In this document: positions 10,490 through 20,111 of the stretch, piece by piece
How the letters are laid out: every line of letters starts with the position of its first letter
How positions within the stretch are numbered: the first letter of the stretch is position 1
Assembly (NCBI GenBank): GCA_947599825.1
Contig: CANQFS010000010.1
Span: 1-39,155 of the forward strand
From: an uncultured Clostridia bacterium
GTDB lineage: Bacteria; Bacillota; Clostridia; TANB77; CAG-508
Length of the DNA: 39,155 nt
Reading direction: 5' to 3'
The notes under the pieces: model-generated
What the model saw: the letters and a program-made list of their open reading frames with translations, nothing else
Databases searched by the model: none
What the model was told of the DNA's origin: nothing
Program-made: the position numbers and the translations under genes

Positions 10490-11047
10490 ATGGAAAAAGA
10501 ACAATTTAAAACAGTACAAGATTGGTTGCCGTTTGAAAATATTTTAGAAAATGGAATAATAAAATTGAAAAATAATTCTTATATAAAAATAATAGAAATA
10601 GTTCCAATTAATTTTAATTTAAAATCAGAATTAGAAAAAGAAGCAATTTTAAATTCCTATAAAATATTTTTAAAAACTTGTAATTTTAATTTACAAATTT
10701 TAATTCAAAGCAATAAAGAAAATTTAGAAAAACATATTTCAAATATAAATATACAAAAAAAGAATGAAAAAGAAAATATAAAAAAAATTGCAAATTGTTA
10801 TATTGAATATATAAAACAATTAAATCAAAATAAAAAGTCTTCAAATAAAAATTTTTATATAATAATAAAACAAGCAATCGAAAATGAAAAATTGGAAGAA
10901 AACATTTTTCAAGAACTCAATGAGAGGTACTTTAAAATAAAAGAGTGTCTGGCTAGATGTGGAAATGTAGTTAAAGACATAAACGAAAAAGAAAAAGTAA
11001 AAGAGTTACTCGTATCATTTTTAGATAGAAGAATGTACTTGTTGTAG
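10490..11047 (+). CDS. T4SS accessory protein resembling the N-terminal part of TraC/VirB4-type proteins
   Basis: A 185-aa protein beginning 'FKTVQDWLPFENILENGI', with 'IKIIEIVPINFNLKSELEKEAILNSY', a pattern I associate with proteins encoded just before VirB4/TrsE ATPases in Gram-positive conjugation clusters. No nucleotide-binding motif, membrane segment or signal peptide is seen, so it is probably a cytoplasmic partner of the VirB4 protein. It is the first gene of the plus-strand T4SS operon and has a strong SD (AAAGGAG). The family assignment is from memory of pattern, not a search. Confidence 0.65.
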   Translation: MEKEQFKTVQDWLPFENILENGIIKLKNNSYIKIIEIVPINFNLKSELEKEAILNSYKIFLKTCNFNLQILIQSNKENLEKHISNINIQKKNEKENIKKIANCYIEYIKQLNQNKKSSNKNFYIIIKQAIENEKLEENIFQELNERYFKIKECLARCGNVVKDINEKEKVKELLVSFLDRRMYLL

Positions 11048-11093
11048 AAGAAAAAAACAGAGTTATGTAAAACAAAATACAAAAACAGTAAAA

Positions 11094-11240
11094 ATGCCAA
11101 AAACGCTTTTATCCGAAGGAAAACAAGAGATAAATTTTATAAAAAAAGGAGGTAAAAAGAAGCAAAAAGCGAAGAAAAAAATCAAAGTAGTTAAAAACAA
11201 CAATTTGACAAAAAAGCAAAAAAATGCAAAAGAAATATGA
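11094..11240 (+). CDS. Possible small lysine-rich protein
   Basis: A 48-aa frame (MPKTLLSEGKQEINFIKK...) that fills most of the gap between two T4SS genes and is about 40% lysine. It has no clear SD before the ATG. It may be spurious; the AT/A-rich composition makes Lys-rich frames common here. Confidence 0.25.
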   Translation: MPKTLLSEGKQEINFIKKGGKKKQKAKKKIKVVKNNNLTKKQKNAKEI

Positions 11241-11286
11241 AAGAAAATATTTTGGCAAAAAAACAAAGTAAGAAAAAGGAGGGAAG

Positions 11287-13110
11287 ATGCAAATAAAAAA
11301 TTTTATAATAGAAAAAGGAAAACAAAAAGAAAAAAATCAAAACAAAATAGAAGGAACTTTTACACAAAAAGATTTTTTGAGTCCAAGTTATATAAATTTA
11401 TCAAATCCAAAATATATAGAAATTGATAATTTATTTTATTCAAATTTAATAATTACAAATTATTATCATGAACAAAATGATTTATTGTTAAAAACAATTT
11501 TAGATTCTAATATTAATATGAATATTTCTATTTTTTATGAAAAACAAAATCCATATAAAATAGTAAAAGATTTAACATATCATATTGGAAATGTAGGAGT
11601 TGATTTAAAAACAGGAAATGAAAATAGAGAAGATATCGAAATTGCAGCATTCACATACCAAGATGCAAAATATATTCGAAAAGAAATTCAAGTAAATAAT
11701 GAAGATATTTATTTCTTATATATATATTTAAATTTATATGCAGAAGATAAAAAAGAATTAGAATATATGGTAAATAAAATAGAAGGAATTTTGCAAGCAA
11801 GAGGAATGCAAGTAAAAAGAGCATATTTTAGGCAAGAGCAAACATTTAAAGCATGTATGCCACTAATGGAAAATGAAAAAGAAATAAAAGAAGTAGCCAA
11901 AAGAAACGTATTAACATCAAGCTTAGTATGTACGTATCCATTTATATCATCTGCTATTTTTGATGAAGAAGGAATTTTTATAGGAACAAATATATATAAT
12001 AACTCACTAGTTTTTATAGACAGGTATAATACAAATAAATATAAAAATGCAAATATGTGTATTTTTGGAAGTAGTGGAGCAGGCAAATCTTTTTACATTA
12101 AATTATTAGCACTTCGCTTTCGTATATTAGGAATTGAGCAATATATTATAGATCCAGACAGAGAATATACCAAACTTTGTGAAAACTTAGAAGGAACACT
12201 ATTAAAATTAGGGCCAAGTTCACAATCATATATAAATATTTTCGACATTAGAGAAGAAAGTCTAGAAGAAGGAGAAGGAGGATATTTAGCAACAAAAATA
12301 AGCAAATTAATTGGATTTTTCAATTTAATATTTGGAAGTATAGATGAAGAAGAAAAAGCAATATTAGAAGAAAAATTAATAGAAGTATATAAAGAAAAGG
12401 GAATAACTTTTGATGATAATACTTTGTACAAATTAGATTCAAAAAAAATAAATATAAAACCAATATTTAAAGAATCAAAAGATATGCCAATATTAGAAGA
12501 CTTTTATAATATATTAGAAAAAGATTATAAAACACAAGCGATGAAAACAAAATTAATTCCATTTGTAAAAGGTTCATTAAATTTTTTTAATCATTATACG
12601 AATATAGAATTAAATAATAAATTTATTGTAGCAGATGTTTATGAATTAGGAGAAGAAAATTTAAAATATGGAATGTATTTATTTACCGAATTATTTTGGG
12701 ACAAAATAAAAAAAGATAGAAAAATAAAAAAAGCAATTTATTTAGATGAAATATGGAGATTAATTGGAGTAACATCAAATAAAGAAGTAGCAAGTTTTAT
12801 TTATAAAATATTTAAAACAATTCGAAAATATGGTGGAAGTGGAGTAGCAATTACACAAGATGTATCAGATTTATTTAGTTTAGAAAATGGAAATTATGGA
12901 AAAAGTATCTTAAACAATTCTGAATTAAAGACATTTTTTTCACTAGAAGAGGATAACATAAAACTACTAAGTGAGTACACCAATATGTCAGAAAAAGAAA
13001 AGATAGAAATAAGATCGTTAAAGAGAGGAGAGTGTTTAATGTTTGTAGGAGACAATCACATTTTAACAAAAATAGAATGTTCAAAAGAAGAAAAAGCAAT
13101 AATTGAATAA
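11287..13110 (+). CDS. virB4: VirB4/TrsE-family T4SS ATPase
   Basis: The VirB4 ATPase is the energising, obligatory core component of type IV secretion and conjugation machines, acting at the inner face of the membrane. The 607 aa contain the N-terminal CagE/TrbE-like region (about 40-230) and an AAA ATPase domain. Walker A is GSSGAGKS at 261-268 and Walker B is KKAIYLDEIWRLIG near 480. A Gln-containing sensor (VAITQDVSDLF) follows. An SD (GGAGGG) lies 5 nt before the ATG. The other machine parts are encoded on the opposite strand 8-12 kb away. Confidence 0.93.
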   Translation: MQIKNFIIEKGKQKEKNQNKIEGTFTQKDFLSPSYINLSNPKYIEIDNLFYSNLIITNYYHEQNDLLLKTILDSNINMNISIFYEKQNPYKIVKDLTYHIGNVGVDLKTGNENREDIEIAAFTYQDAKYIRKEIQVNNEDIYFLYIYLNLYAEDKKELEYMVNKIEGILQARGMQVKRAYFRQEQTFKACMPLMENEKEIKEVAKRNVLTSSLVCTYPFISSAIFDEEGIFIGTNIYNNSLVFIDRYNTNKYKNANMCIFGSSGAGKSFYIKLLALRFRILGIEQYIIDPDREYTKLCENLEGTLLKLGPSSQSYINIFDIREESLEEGEGGYLATKISKLIGFFNLIFGSIDEEEKAILEEKLIEVYKEKGITFDDNTLYKLDSKKINIKPIFKESKDMPILEDFYNILEKDYKTQAMKTKLIPFVKGSLNFFNHYTNIELNNKFIVADVYELGEENLKYGMYLFTELFWDKIKKDRKIKKAIYLDEIWRLIGVTSNKEVASFIYKIFKTIRKYGGSGVAITQDVSDLFSLENGNYGKSILNNSELKTFFSLEEDNIKLLSEYTNMSEKEKIEIRSLKRGECLMFVGDNHILTKIECSKEEKAIIE

Positions 13111-13208
13111 ACCCAAAAACTAACGGATAAAAGCAAAAGAGATACTTATGAAAAAATAGAAAAAGTGTAAACATAAAATAAAAAAATAAAAAAAGAAAGA
13201 GGTAAAAA

Positions 13209-14600
13209 ATGAAAAAAATAATAACCGCATTAGGCAATCCTTTACTAAATGACAAACTAAAAGAGGAAGAGGATTTAAAAATTTTAACGAAAGATATACA
13301 ATACCAAGATGGTATTTTTGAAAGTCTAGAAAAGGAACATAAAATAGATTATTTGATACTAAGTGAAATATTATTAGGAGAGTATAAAATAGAAAATTTA
13401 ATAGAAAAAATAAAAGAAAAAAATAATAAAATAAAAATAATAGTTATTTTAGAAAATAAAAAAGAAGAAATAGAAAATATTTTATACTTAAAAGGTGTTA
13501 AAAAAATTTATTATAATAATCAAGTTGAAATAGAAGAAATAATTTCTTTTATAAAAAATGATGATAAAGAAGAAAATGAAAAAATAAAAATCGAATTAGA
13601 AAATTTAAAAGAAATTTTAATAAAAAATAATATTTCTATAGAATCAAAAAATGAAAAAAATAATTTATTAGAATTAGAAGATGAAAAAATAAAAAGTGAA
13701 AAATTAGAAAAAGAAAAATTAAAAAATGAAAAAGGAAATAAAGAAAAAAATAAAATTAAATTAATAAAAAATAATAATAAAGAAAATGACAAAAAAATAA
13801 TTAGTGTTGTCGGAACAGGTGGAGTAGGAAAAAGTATTATTACATTAAATTTATCAAATATACTAAAAGAAAAAAATAAAAAAATATTGATTTTAGATTT
13901 TGATATTTTAAATAATAGTTTACATACAATTCTTGGTGTAAATAATTATCCACAAAAAATAAAAAATAAATTACAAAAAAATGATGTAATACAAAATAAA
14001 ATTAGCATAAAAGATTTAATTATAAAAATAAATAAAAAAGTAGATTTAATATCTGGAATTAACTTATTATTTGATAGTAAATACAAAATAAGTAGTGAAA
14101 AAATACAATTTATATTAGAAGAATTAAAACAATATTATGATTTTATTGTAATAGATACTTCTTGTGAATGCTTTTTTGACTATACAAAAAACATTTTACA
14201 CTATAGTGACACCATATTGTTTTTATTAGAAGCAAATTTATCAGAAATAAAAAAAGCAAGCAATTTATTAAAAATATACACAGAAGAATGGAATATAGAA
14301 AAAAATAAATTTAATTTAATTATAAATAAATATAATGAAAATGCAGTCGATGACAAAATAGTAAAGAACATTTTTGATGATTATAAAATAATAGGAAAAA
14401 TAAAATTTGATAAAAAATATAATAATTTAATTAATAAAAATTTTGAAGAAGATATATTAACAAAAAATATAAAAAAAGAATATGAAAAAATTACAGACAA
14501 AATTATAAAATTAAAAAATAGAAAAATAAATTTAACAATTCAAAATATTTGCCATAGATTTATATTTAATTTATATCAAAAAAATCAAACAAAAATTTGA
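13209..14600 (+). CDS. CpaE/TadZ-like protein: pseudo-receiver plus MinD/ParA-type ATPase
   Basis: Residues 1-115 resemble a degenerate response-regulator receiver (IDYLILSEILLG, KIKIIVILENK, GVKKIYYN). A Lys/Glu-rich linker follows at about 115-190, then a SIMIBI ATPase with KIISVVGTGGVGKSIITLN near 196. The deviant Walker A keeps GGVGKS but has Thr where the signature lysine of MinD/ParA is expected. 'KILILDFDILNNSLHTILG' and 'YDFIVIDTSCE' follow. CpaE/TadZ proteins place pilus or secretion machines at the cell pole, so it may position this T4SS. It is 463 aa and lies 98 nt after virB4. It ends in TGA, evidence that TGA is a stop here. Confidence 0.78.
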   Translation: MKKIITALGNPLLNDKLKEEEDLKILTKDIQYQDGIFESLEKEHKIDYLILSEILLGEYKIENLIEKIKEKNNKIKIIVILENKKEEIENILYLKGVKKIYYNNQVEIEEIISFIKNDDKEENEKIKIELENLKEILIKNNISIESKNEKNNLLELEDEKIKSEKLEKEKLKNEKGNKEKNKIKLIKNNNKENDKKIISVVGTGGVGKSIITLNLSNILKEKNKKILILDFDILNNSLHTILGVNNYPQKIKNKLQKNDVIQNKISIKDLIIKINKKVDLISGINLLFDSKYKISSEKIQFILEELKQYYDFIVIDTSCECFFDYTKNILHYSDTILFLLEANLSEIKKASNLLKIYTEEWNIEKNKFNLIINKYNENAVDDKIVKNIFDDYKIIGKIKFDKKYNNLINKNFEEDILTKNIKKEYEKITDKIIKLKNRKINLTIQNICHRFIFNLYQKNQTKI

Positions 14601-14730
14601 AAAGTAAAATATAAATAAGATAGAAAATTAAATTTGAAAAAATATAAATTAAATTATAAATAAATATACAAAGAAAAAATTAAATATAAAACATATTATA
14701 AAAATAAATAAAGAAAGGGAAAAAATTTTT

Positions 14731-15456
14731 ATGAATTTATTAACAAATGAAATAGAAAATAATTTAAATAATAATAATGAATTATTAAAAACAGAAGACC
14801 AAACCAGTTTTATAGAAACTAGTTTAGGAAAAACAATCAATTTTGGTTTAGATATAGGATTAAGAGCAGTTCTGCCAGATTGTATAGAAGAGCAAATAAT
14901 AGAAATAAAAGATACATTATTAGAAGAAGGATTTTCAGAAGGAATAAAAAAAGTAATATCATCTGCAATAGATTTTGGAAAAAGTGCATTAGGAATAGTA
15001 ACAGGAAATTTTGAAAATATATCTCAAGTACAAACAGCGGTAAAAAATGGTGGAATTATTGATGGAGTATCAGATTTAGTAGATACTGTATTAAGTAAAA
15101 CAACGCAAAAAGGAATGCTATCTTATGGAATGGCAAATACGATAAGAAAAGGAAAAAATGTTATACTAGATAGTATTACCAATAAAATTGAAGAAGAATT
15201 TAATAGTCAATTAGATGCCGCAGAAAAATTAGAAAAATATTCAAATAATTGGAAGGAATATTATAATGCACATGACTTTGATGGAATGCAAAAAGAATAT
15301 GACAAAATGAGAGAAAAATTAAAAATATTAATTCCAATGGAAACAACTTTAAAGCAAGCAAGAGTGATTGAAAATTTACATACTTTAATAAAAAATAATG
15401 GCAAAGACTTTAATTTAACAGAAGAACAAAAGAAATTAGCAGAGTTATTAATATAA
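14731..15456 (+). CDS. Unknown protein
   Basis: A 241-aa soluble-looking protein that I do not recognise. It has an Asn/Glu-rich N terminus, a middle region rich in small residues (GLDIGLRAVLP, SAIDFGKSALGIVTGNF, GGIIDGVSDLVDTVLS) suggesting amphipathic helices, and a charged helical C-terminal third. It is in line with the T4SS genes, 130 nt after the CpaE-like gene, and might be a secreted substrate or accessory factor. That is inference from position only. Confidence 0.6.
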   Translation: MNLLTNEIENNLNNNNELLKTEDQTSFIETSLGKTINFGLDIGLRAVLPDCIEEQIIEIKDTLLEEGFSEGIKKVISSAIDFGKSALGIVTGNFENISQVQTAVKNGGIIDGVSDLVDTVLSKTTQKGMLSYGMANTIRKGKNVILDSITNKIEEEFNSQLDAAEKLEKYSNNWKEYYNAHDFDGMQKEYDKMREKLKILIPMETTLKQARVIENLHTLIKNNGKDFNLTEEQKKLAELLI

Positions 15457-15530
15457 AAAATGAGTATTTAAAAATAGTGTAAATTTACTTGAATTATAAA
15501 AATATACATGATATTATAAAGGAGAAAAAA

Positions 15531-15785
15531 ATGCCAGTTATATCGAAGTTTTATGGAATAACTATAAAAATGTATTTTATACAAAATGAACATAATCCAC
15601 CTCATATTCATGCTTTCTATAATAAATATGTATCTATTATTAATATTAATACATTAGAAGAAATAGAAGGAAATTTACCAAATAAAGCCTTAAAAATAGT
15701 AAGAGAGTGGATAGAACTTAATAAAAAAGAAATTTTAGAAATATGGAACACACAAAAATTTAAGAAGATAAAGCCAATAGAATAG
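15531..15785 (+). CDS. DUF4160 protein (predicted toxin-antitoxin component)
   Basis: An 84-aa protein starting MPVISKFYGITIKMYF, with the family hallmark NPPHIHAFY. The start at 15531 is fixed by an SD (AAAGGAG) 7-8 nt upstream and by the conserved 'MPxIS' N terminus; the in-frame codons upstream are not needed. DUF4160 genes usually sit next to DUF2442 genes, as here (12 nt apart), a pair often proposed as a toxin-antitoxin module. The biochemical function is not established to my knowledge. Confidence 0.82.
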   Translation: MPVISKFYGITIKMYFIQNEHNPPHIHAFYNKYVSIININTLEEIEGNLPNKALKIVREWIELNKKEILEIWNTQKFKKIKPIE

Positions 15786-15797
15786 GGGGAAAAATCT

Positions 15798-16049
15798 ATG
15801 TTTCACAAGATAAAAGATGTTTTACCAAAAGAAGATTTAATCATAGAAGTAGAATTTGAAAATCAAGTAAAAAAGCAATATGATATAAAAAAAATCATTT
15901 CTAAATGGAAAGTATTTGAAGATTTGAAAGATAAAGAATTATTTTTTAAAGTAAAAGTAGACCAAGGAGGATATGGAATTATTTGGAATGAAAATATTGA
16001 TTTATCTTGTGAAGAAATATGGCAAAATGGAATAATCATAAAAGAATAA
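15798..16049 (+). CDS. DUF2442 protein (partner of DUF4160)
   Basis: An 83-aa protein with the pattern 'PKEDLIIEVEFENQVKKQYDI', 'VKVDQGGYGIIWNENIDLSCEEIW', typical of DUF2442. It is translated from an SD (AGGGGGA), 12 nt after the DUF4160 stop. It is probably the antitoxin or regulatory half of the pair, by family association only. Confidence 0.8.
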   Translation: MFHKIKDVLPKEDLIIEVEFENQVKKQYDIKKIISKWKVFEDLKDKELFFKVKVDQGGYGIIWNENIDLSCEEIWQNGIIIKE

Positions 16050-16070
16050 TAAAAAGAAAAAATAAGATAT

Positions 16071-16119
16071 AAAAAATGCTAAAAAACTCAAATTTCCCTA
16101 AGTTTTTTTAGCATTTTTT
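16071..16119. terminator. Terminator between DUF2442 and gyrA
   Basis: Long stem with arms AAAAAATGCTAAAAAACT and AGTTTTTTTAGCATTTTTT around a 12-nt loop. The T tract (plus strand) and A tract make it potentially bidirectional. Confidence 0.85.
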
Positions 16120-16256
16120 CTTGCATAATTTTTAAGTTTAAAGTATAATACAAAGGAAGAAGCAAAAAGAAAGAGGTAAAAAGGTTTAAAAATAATTGAA
16201 AATAACAATTCACTTCTAAACTAATTTGTGCCTTAAGGAAGGAATGATAAGAAAAA

Positions 16257-18710
16257 ATGGAAGAAAATGAAGACAAAGATGGTAAAATCATAGACAGAGA
16301 CATTGAGCAAGAAATGAGAACAGCATATATAGATTATGCTATGAGTGTTATTGTATCACGTGCTCTTCCAGATGTTCGAGATGGTTTAAAGCCAGTACAT
16401 AGAAGAATTTTATATACAATGTATCAAGATGGATTAACATCGGACAAGCCATATAGAAAATCTGCAACCACCGTTGGAGACGTGCTTGGTAGATATCACC
16501 CACACGGAGATAGTTCTGTTTATGATGCAATGGTAAGAATGGCGCAAGAATTCTCTCTAAGATATCCACTAATTGATGGACATGGAAACTTTGGTTCTAT
16601 TGATGGTGATGGAGCCGCTGCTTACCGTTACACAGAAGCAAGAATGTCAAAAATATCAGAAACAATGCTAGAAGACATAGAAAAAAATACAGTAAACTTT
16701 ATGCCAAACTTTGATGACCGTTTGCAAGAGCCAACTGTATTACCAGCTAGGATACCAGCATTACTTGTAAATGGTTCTTCTGGAATTGCAGTAGGAATGG
16801 CAACTAACATTCCACCACACAATTTAACAGAAGTCATCAATGGAATCATAAAAATGATTGATGAAGACGAAGTAAGTGATGAAGACTTAATGTCTGTTAT
16901 AAAAGGACCAGACTTCCCAACAGAAGGAATCATTTTAGGAAGAGAAGGAATAAAAGAAGCCTATACTACAGGTAGAGGAAAAATAACATTAAGAGCAGAA
17001 GCAGAAATAGAAGAAATGAGCGGAAATAGACAAAGAATCATTGTTAACTCTTTGCCATACCAAGTAAATAAAGCCAAATTAATAGAAACAATAGCAGGCT
17101 TTGTTCGTGAAAAAAGAATAGAAGGAATATCCGAACTAAGAGATGAATCTGACCGTGAGCATAAAGTAAGAGTAGTAATTGAATTAAAAAGAGATGCTAA
17201 TGCGCAAGTAGTATTAAACTTACTATATAAATTCACACAAATGCAAATTACTTTTGGAATTATTATGCTTGCTCTAGTTAATGGAGAACCAAAAATATTA
17301 ACATTAAAACAATGTTTACAATATTATATTGAACATAGAAAAGATGTTATTTTGCGTAGAACTCAATTTGACTTAGACAAAGCATTAGCAAGAGCACACA
17401 TCTTAGAAGGATTAAAAATTGCACTTGATAATATCGATGAAGTAATCAACATTATTCGTAATTCTTATGATGATGCAAAAGAAAGATTAATGGAACGTTT
17501 TGGACTTTCTGATATTCAAGCACAATCTATATTAGACATGAGATTAAAAACATTATCAGGCTTGCAACGTGAAAAAATAGATGAAGAATATAAACAATTA
17601 ATGGAACTAATAGCATACTTAAAAGATGTTTTAAATAGCGAAAAATTAGTATTTGACATTATTAAAAAAGAGTTAATTGAAATTCGTGATAAATACGGAG
17701 ATGAAAGAAAAACCAAAATTGCAGCAGCAGAAGGCGAATTTGAAATTGAAGATTTAATAAAAGAAGAACAATGCGCTGTTACATTAACTCACTTTGGTTA
17801 TATTAAAAGAATGCCAATTGATACTTATAAGAGCCAAAGAAGAGGTGGAAAAGGTATTACAGGAATGACAACTAAAGAAGATGACTTTGTAAAACAAATC
17901 TTTACAGCATCAACACATGATACAATCTTATTCTTTAGTAATAAAGGAAAACTATATCATTTAAGAGGATATGAAATTCCAGAAGCAGGAAGAACAGCAA
18001 AAGGAACTGCTATTGTCAACTTACTACAATTAGATAATGGAGAAAAAATATCAGCTGTTATTCCAATTCAAAACTTTGCTGAAGGAAAATACTTATTAAT
18101 GGGCACAAAAAACGGACTAATTAAGAAAACATCACTTTCAGAGTACGATTCTAGTAGAAAAACAGGTTTATTAGCAATTACATTAAAAGATGATGACGAA
18201 CTAATAGATGTAAGGCTTACCGACGGAGAAGATAATGTTGTATTAGTAACCAAAAAAGGAATGAGCATTACCTTTGAAGAAAAAGACGTACGTCCTGTAG
18301 GAAGAACAGCACAAGGTGTAATAGGAATGCGTTTAGATGAAGATGACCAAGTAATTGGAATGGAACCAATTATTGCAAATTCAAATGCAACCTTACTTGC
18401 TATTACAGAGAACGGATTCGGAAAAAGAACAGAATTAGAAGAATATCGTGTGCAAAATAGAGGCGGAAGAGGAGTTATCACTTATAAAGTAACACCAAAA
18501 ACCGGAAACATTGTAGGAATTCGTATTGCAACAGGAATAGAAGATGTAATGTTAATTACAGACACTGGAACTATTATTAGACTAAAAGTAGATGAAATTA
18601 GTGTACTTGGAAGATCAACACAAGGAGTTACCTTAATGAGAACAAACGACGGTGGAAAAGTAGTAAGTATAGAATTAATAAACCCAGAAGAAGAAATACA
18701 AGAAGAATAA
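16257..18710 (+). CDS. gyrA: DNA gyrase subunit A
   Basis: GyrA is the breakage-reunion subunit of gyrase. The 817 aa carry the catalytic tyrosine Tyr125 ([10 protein letters not shown]), the quinolone-determining region with a wild-type-like serine at position 86 ([10 protein letters not shown]), and the C-terminal beta-pinwheel with the GyrA box QRRGGKG near 525-531. The leader (16218-16228, AAACTAATTTG, then CTTAAG and an SD) resembles the leader of the ABC-F gene. The gene sits alone between two terminators, inside the split T4SS locus. None of its many CGG trinucleotides is in frame. Confidence 0.98.
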   Translation: MEENEDKDGKIIDRDIEQEMRTAYIDYAMSVIVSRALPDVRDGLKPVHRRILYTMYQDGLTSDKPYRKSATTVGDVLGRYHPHGDSSVYDAMVRMAQEFSLRYPLIDGHGNFGSIDGDGAAAYRYTEARMSKISETMLEDIEKNTVNFMPNFDDRLQEPTVLPARIPALLVNGSSGIAVGMATNIPPHNLTEVINGIIKMIDEDEVSDEDLMSVIKGPDFPTEGIILGREGIKEAYTTGRGKITLRAEAEIEEMSGNRQRIIVNSLPYQVNKAKLIETIAGFVREKRIEGISELRDESDREHKVRVVIELKRDANAQVVLNLLYKFTQMQITFGIIMLALVNGEPKILTLKQCLQYYIEHRKDVILRRTQFDLDKALARAHILEGLKIALDNIDEVINIIRNSYDDAKERLMERFGLSDIQAQSILDMRLKTLSGLQREKIDEEYKQLMELIAYLKDVLNSEKLVFDIIKKELIEIRDKYGDERKTKIAAAEGEFEIEDLIKEEQCAVTLTHFGYIKRMPIDTYKSQRRGGKGITGMTTKEDDFVKQIFTASTHDTILFFSNKGKLYHLRGYEIPEAGRTAKGTAIVNLLQLDNGEKISAVIPIQNFAEGKYLLMGTKNGLIKKTSLSEYDSSRKTGLLAITLKDDDELIDVRLTDGEDNVVLVTKKGMSITFEEKDVRPVGRTAQGVIGMRLDEDDQVIGMEPIIANSNATLLAITENGFGKRTELEEYRVQNRGGRGVITYKVTPKTGNIVGIRIATGIEDVMLITDTGTIIRLKVDEISVLGRSTQGVTLMRTNDGGKVVSIELINPEEEIQEE

Positions 18711-18715
18711 AAAGA

Positions 18716-18752
18716 AAAAGGTAGAAATCAATTATGAATTCTACCTTTTTTT
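18716..18752. terminator. Rho-independent terminator of gyrA
   Basis: Arms AAAAAGGTAGAA and TTCTACCTTTTT with a T7 tail, starting 6 nt after the gyrA stop. The symmetric A and T runs suggest it also serves the convergent gene at 18756. Confidence 0.9.
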
Positions 18753-18755
18753 CAA

Positions 18756-18986
18756 TTATAAAATAACTAAGTGAAATGAAGCTATTGCCATAAGTATGCT
18801 ACCAGCAAAAAATAATATAGAATATATTATAGACAAAATGCCATACAATATATCTTTTATATCTCTACCTGCATCCCGGCGTAATAAAAAAACGGAAGTA
18901 TACACATAACTAGCAGACCTTGCAAAAAGAGCAATAGCCATACTTAGTACAATAATAAAAAGAACTACTGATAAAACAATATTCAT
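18756..18986 (-). CDS. Small membrane protein, contains an in-frame CGG
   Basis: 76 aa with two predicted membrane helices (about 3-22 and 46-75) separated by a basic loop 'LLRRDAGRDIKD'. A strong SD (AAAGGAGG) lies 7 nt before ATG 18986. Residue 37 is encoded by CGG (18878-18876) followed by GAT. Zero-frame reading preserves the second helix, whereas a +1 shift would give a 42-aa product ending GMQVEI. It is therefore either an exception to the CGG rule (the only CGGG in native genes) or a gene with two products. The function is unknown. Confidence 0.7.
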   Translation of the reverse strand: MNIVLSVVLFIIVLSMAIALFARSASYVYTSVFLLRRDAGRDIKDILYGILSIIYSILFFAGSILMAIASFHLVIL

Positions 18987-19061
18987 GAAAACATCCTCCT
19001 TTTATTAAAATAAGATATAATATAAATATATTATACCATATTTTACATAAAATCACAATAT

Positions 19062-19107
19062 AAAACTAGAAGAAATCTAATTCATAGTGAATTAGATTTC
19101 TTAGTTT
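19062..19107 (-). terminator. Terminator of the dnaD-dnaC operon
   Basis: Long stem (arms around AAGAAATCTAATTC and GAATTAGATTTCTT, 5-nt loop). The dnaC stop codon lies within the stem, and on the minus strand it is followed by a T-rich run. Confidence 0.75.
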
Positions 19108-20102
19108 TTCTTTGAAAACCTTATATCGTCTCCAAAAAAATGACAAATATGATAATGCCCAACTAAACGAGATACAATTCTTTCATCATAAGTAGCAAAT
19201 AAATTATCCAAACTTAAATTAGTAGAAATAATAGTCTTTGTAGCTTTTTTACTATTTAATAAACGAGAATTTATAATATTAAATAATTCAGAAAACTTCA
19301 TGCTATTAATACATTCAGTTCCCAAATCATCAATAATCAATAAATCTACATTTAATAAAGAATCATAAATATCTCTTGAAGAATTTTCTTTTCCAAAACG
19401 ATAATCCATAATTGTATCTAGCATAACAGGAGCTGTTTGGTAAAGAACAGTCTTTCCTTTTTTTAATAATTCACTTGCAATACAACTAGATAAAAAGGAT
19501 TTACCAAGACCTGTATTTCCAGCAAATAAAAGATTCTTTTTATCAGTATCATCAAATTCATCAATAAAAGTGCGGGCAAGATTATAAATAAATTCCATAT
19601 TTTTTCTAGGAGAAATTTTTGAATGATACTTCTCTTCATTTACTTCATTAGAATATAAATCAAACGAAAAATGTTCAAAATTCTCTTTATCTAAATTAGA
19701 TAAATTTGAATTATTATATTCTAAATTAAATAATTTTTGTTTCAAACAATGACACATAACAGTTTCATTTAAATTTGTAATATAGCCTGTATCATTACAA
19801 TCTTCACACTCATAATGAGGCTTTAAAAAAGATTCATCTTTTCCAAGAGAAGAAAGAATTTTTTGCTTTTTATTTTTTAAATCATTTATTTTTTTATTTA
19901 ATTCATTTAATAAAGAAGTATCCTTGTGGATAAGCATTTGTTTAGAAACAGAAATAGCCTCTTTACTAATTTCATCATCAATTTTTTGCAATTCAGGGTG
20001 AACTCCATAAAGACTATTTTTTCGTTGTTCTGCATCATAAATTGCTCGCATTCTTTTTTTATCATACTCTAGTAATAATTTTTTTAAATTAGAAGAATTC
20101 AT
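19101..20102 (-). CDS. dnaC: Helicase loader DnaC/DnaI-type AAA+ ATPase
   Basis: It loads the replicative helicase during initiation and restart. The 333 aa have an N-terminal helical region, a four-cysteine zinc site (CEDCNDTGY...CHCLKQK, about 118-145) as in DnaI, Walker A GNTGLGKSFL near 195 and Walker B LLIDDLGTE near 257. Its SD (AAGGAG) lies between the dnaD stop and this ATG (9-nt gap), so the two are co-transcribed as primosome partners. Locations within the protein are approximate. Confidence 0.92.
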   Translation of the reverse strand: MNSSNLKKLLLEYDKKRMRAIYDAEQRKNSLYGVHPELQKIDDEISKEAISVSKQMLIHKDTSLLNELNKKINDLKNKKQKILSSLGKDESFLKPHYECEDCNDTGYITNLNETVMCHCLKQKLFNLEYNNSNLSNLDKENFEHFSFDLYSNEVNEEKYHSKISPRKNMEFIYNLARTFIDEFDDTDKKNLLFAGNTGLGKSFLSSCIASELLKKGKTVLYQTAPVMLDTIMDYRFGKENSSRDIYDSLLNVDLLIIDDLGTECINSMKFSELFNIINSRLLNSKKATKTIISTNLSLDNLFATYDERIVSRLVGHYHICHFFGDDIRFSKKN

Positions 20103-20111
20103 AAAAACTCC

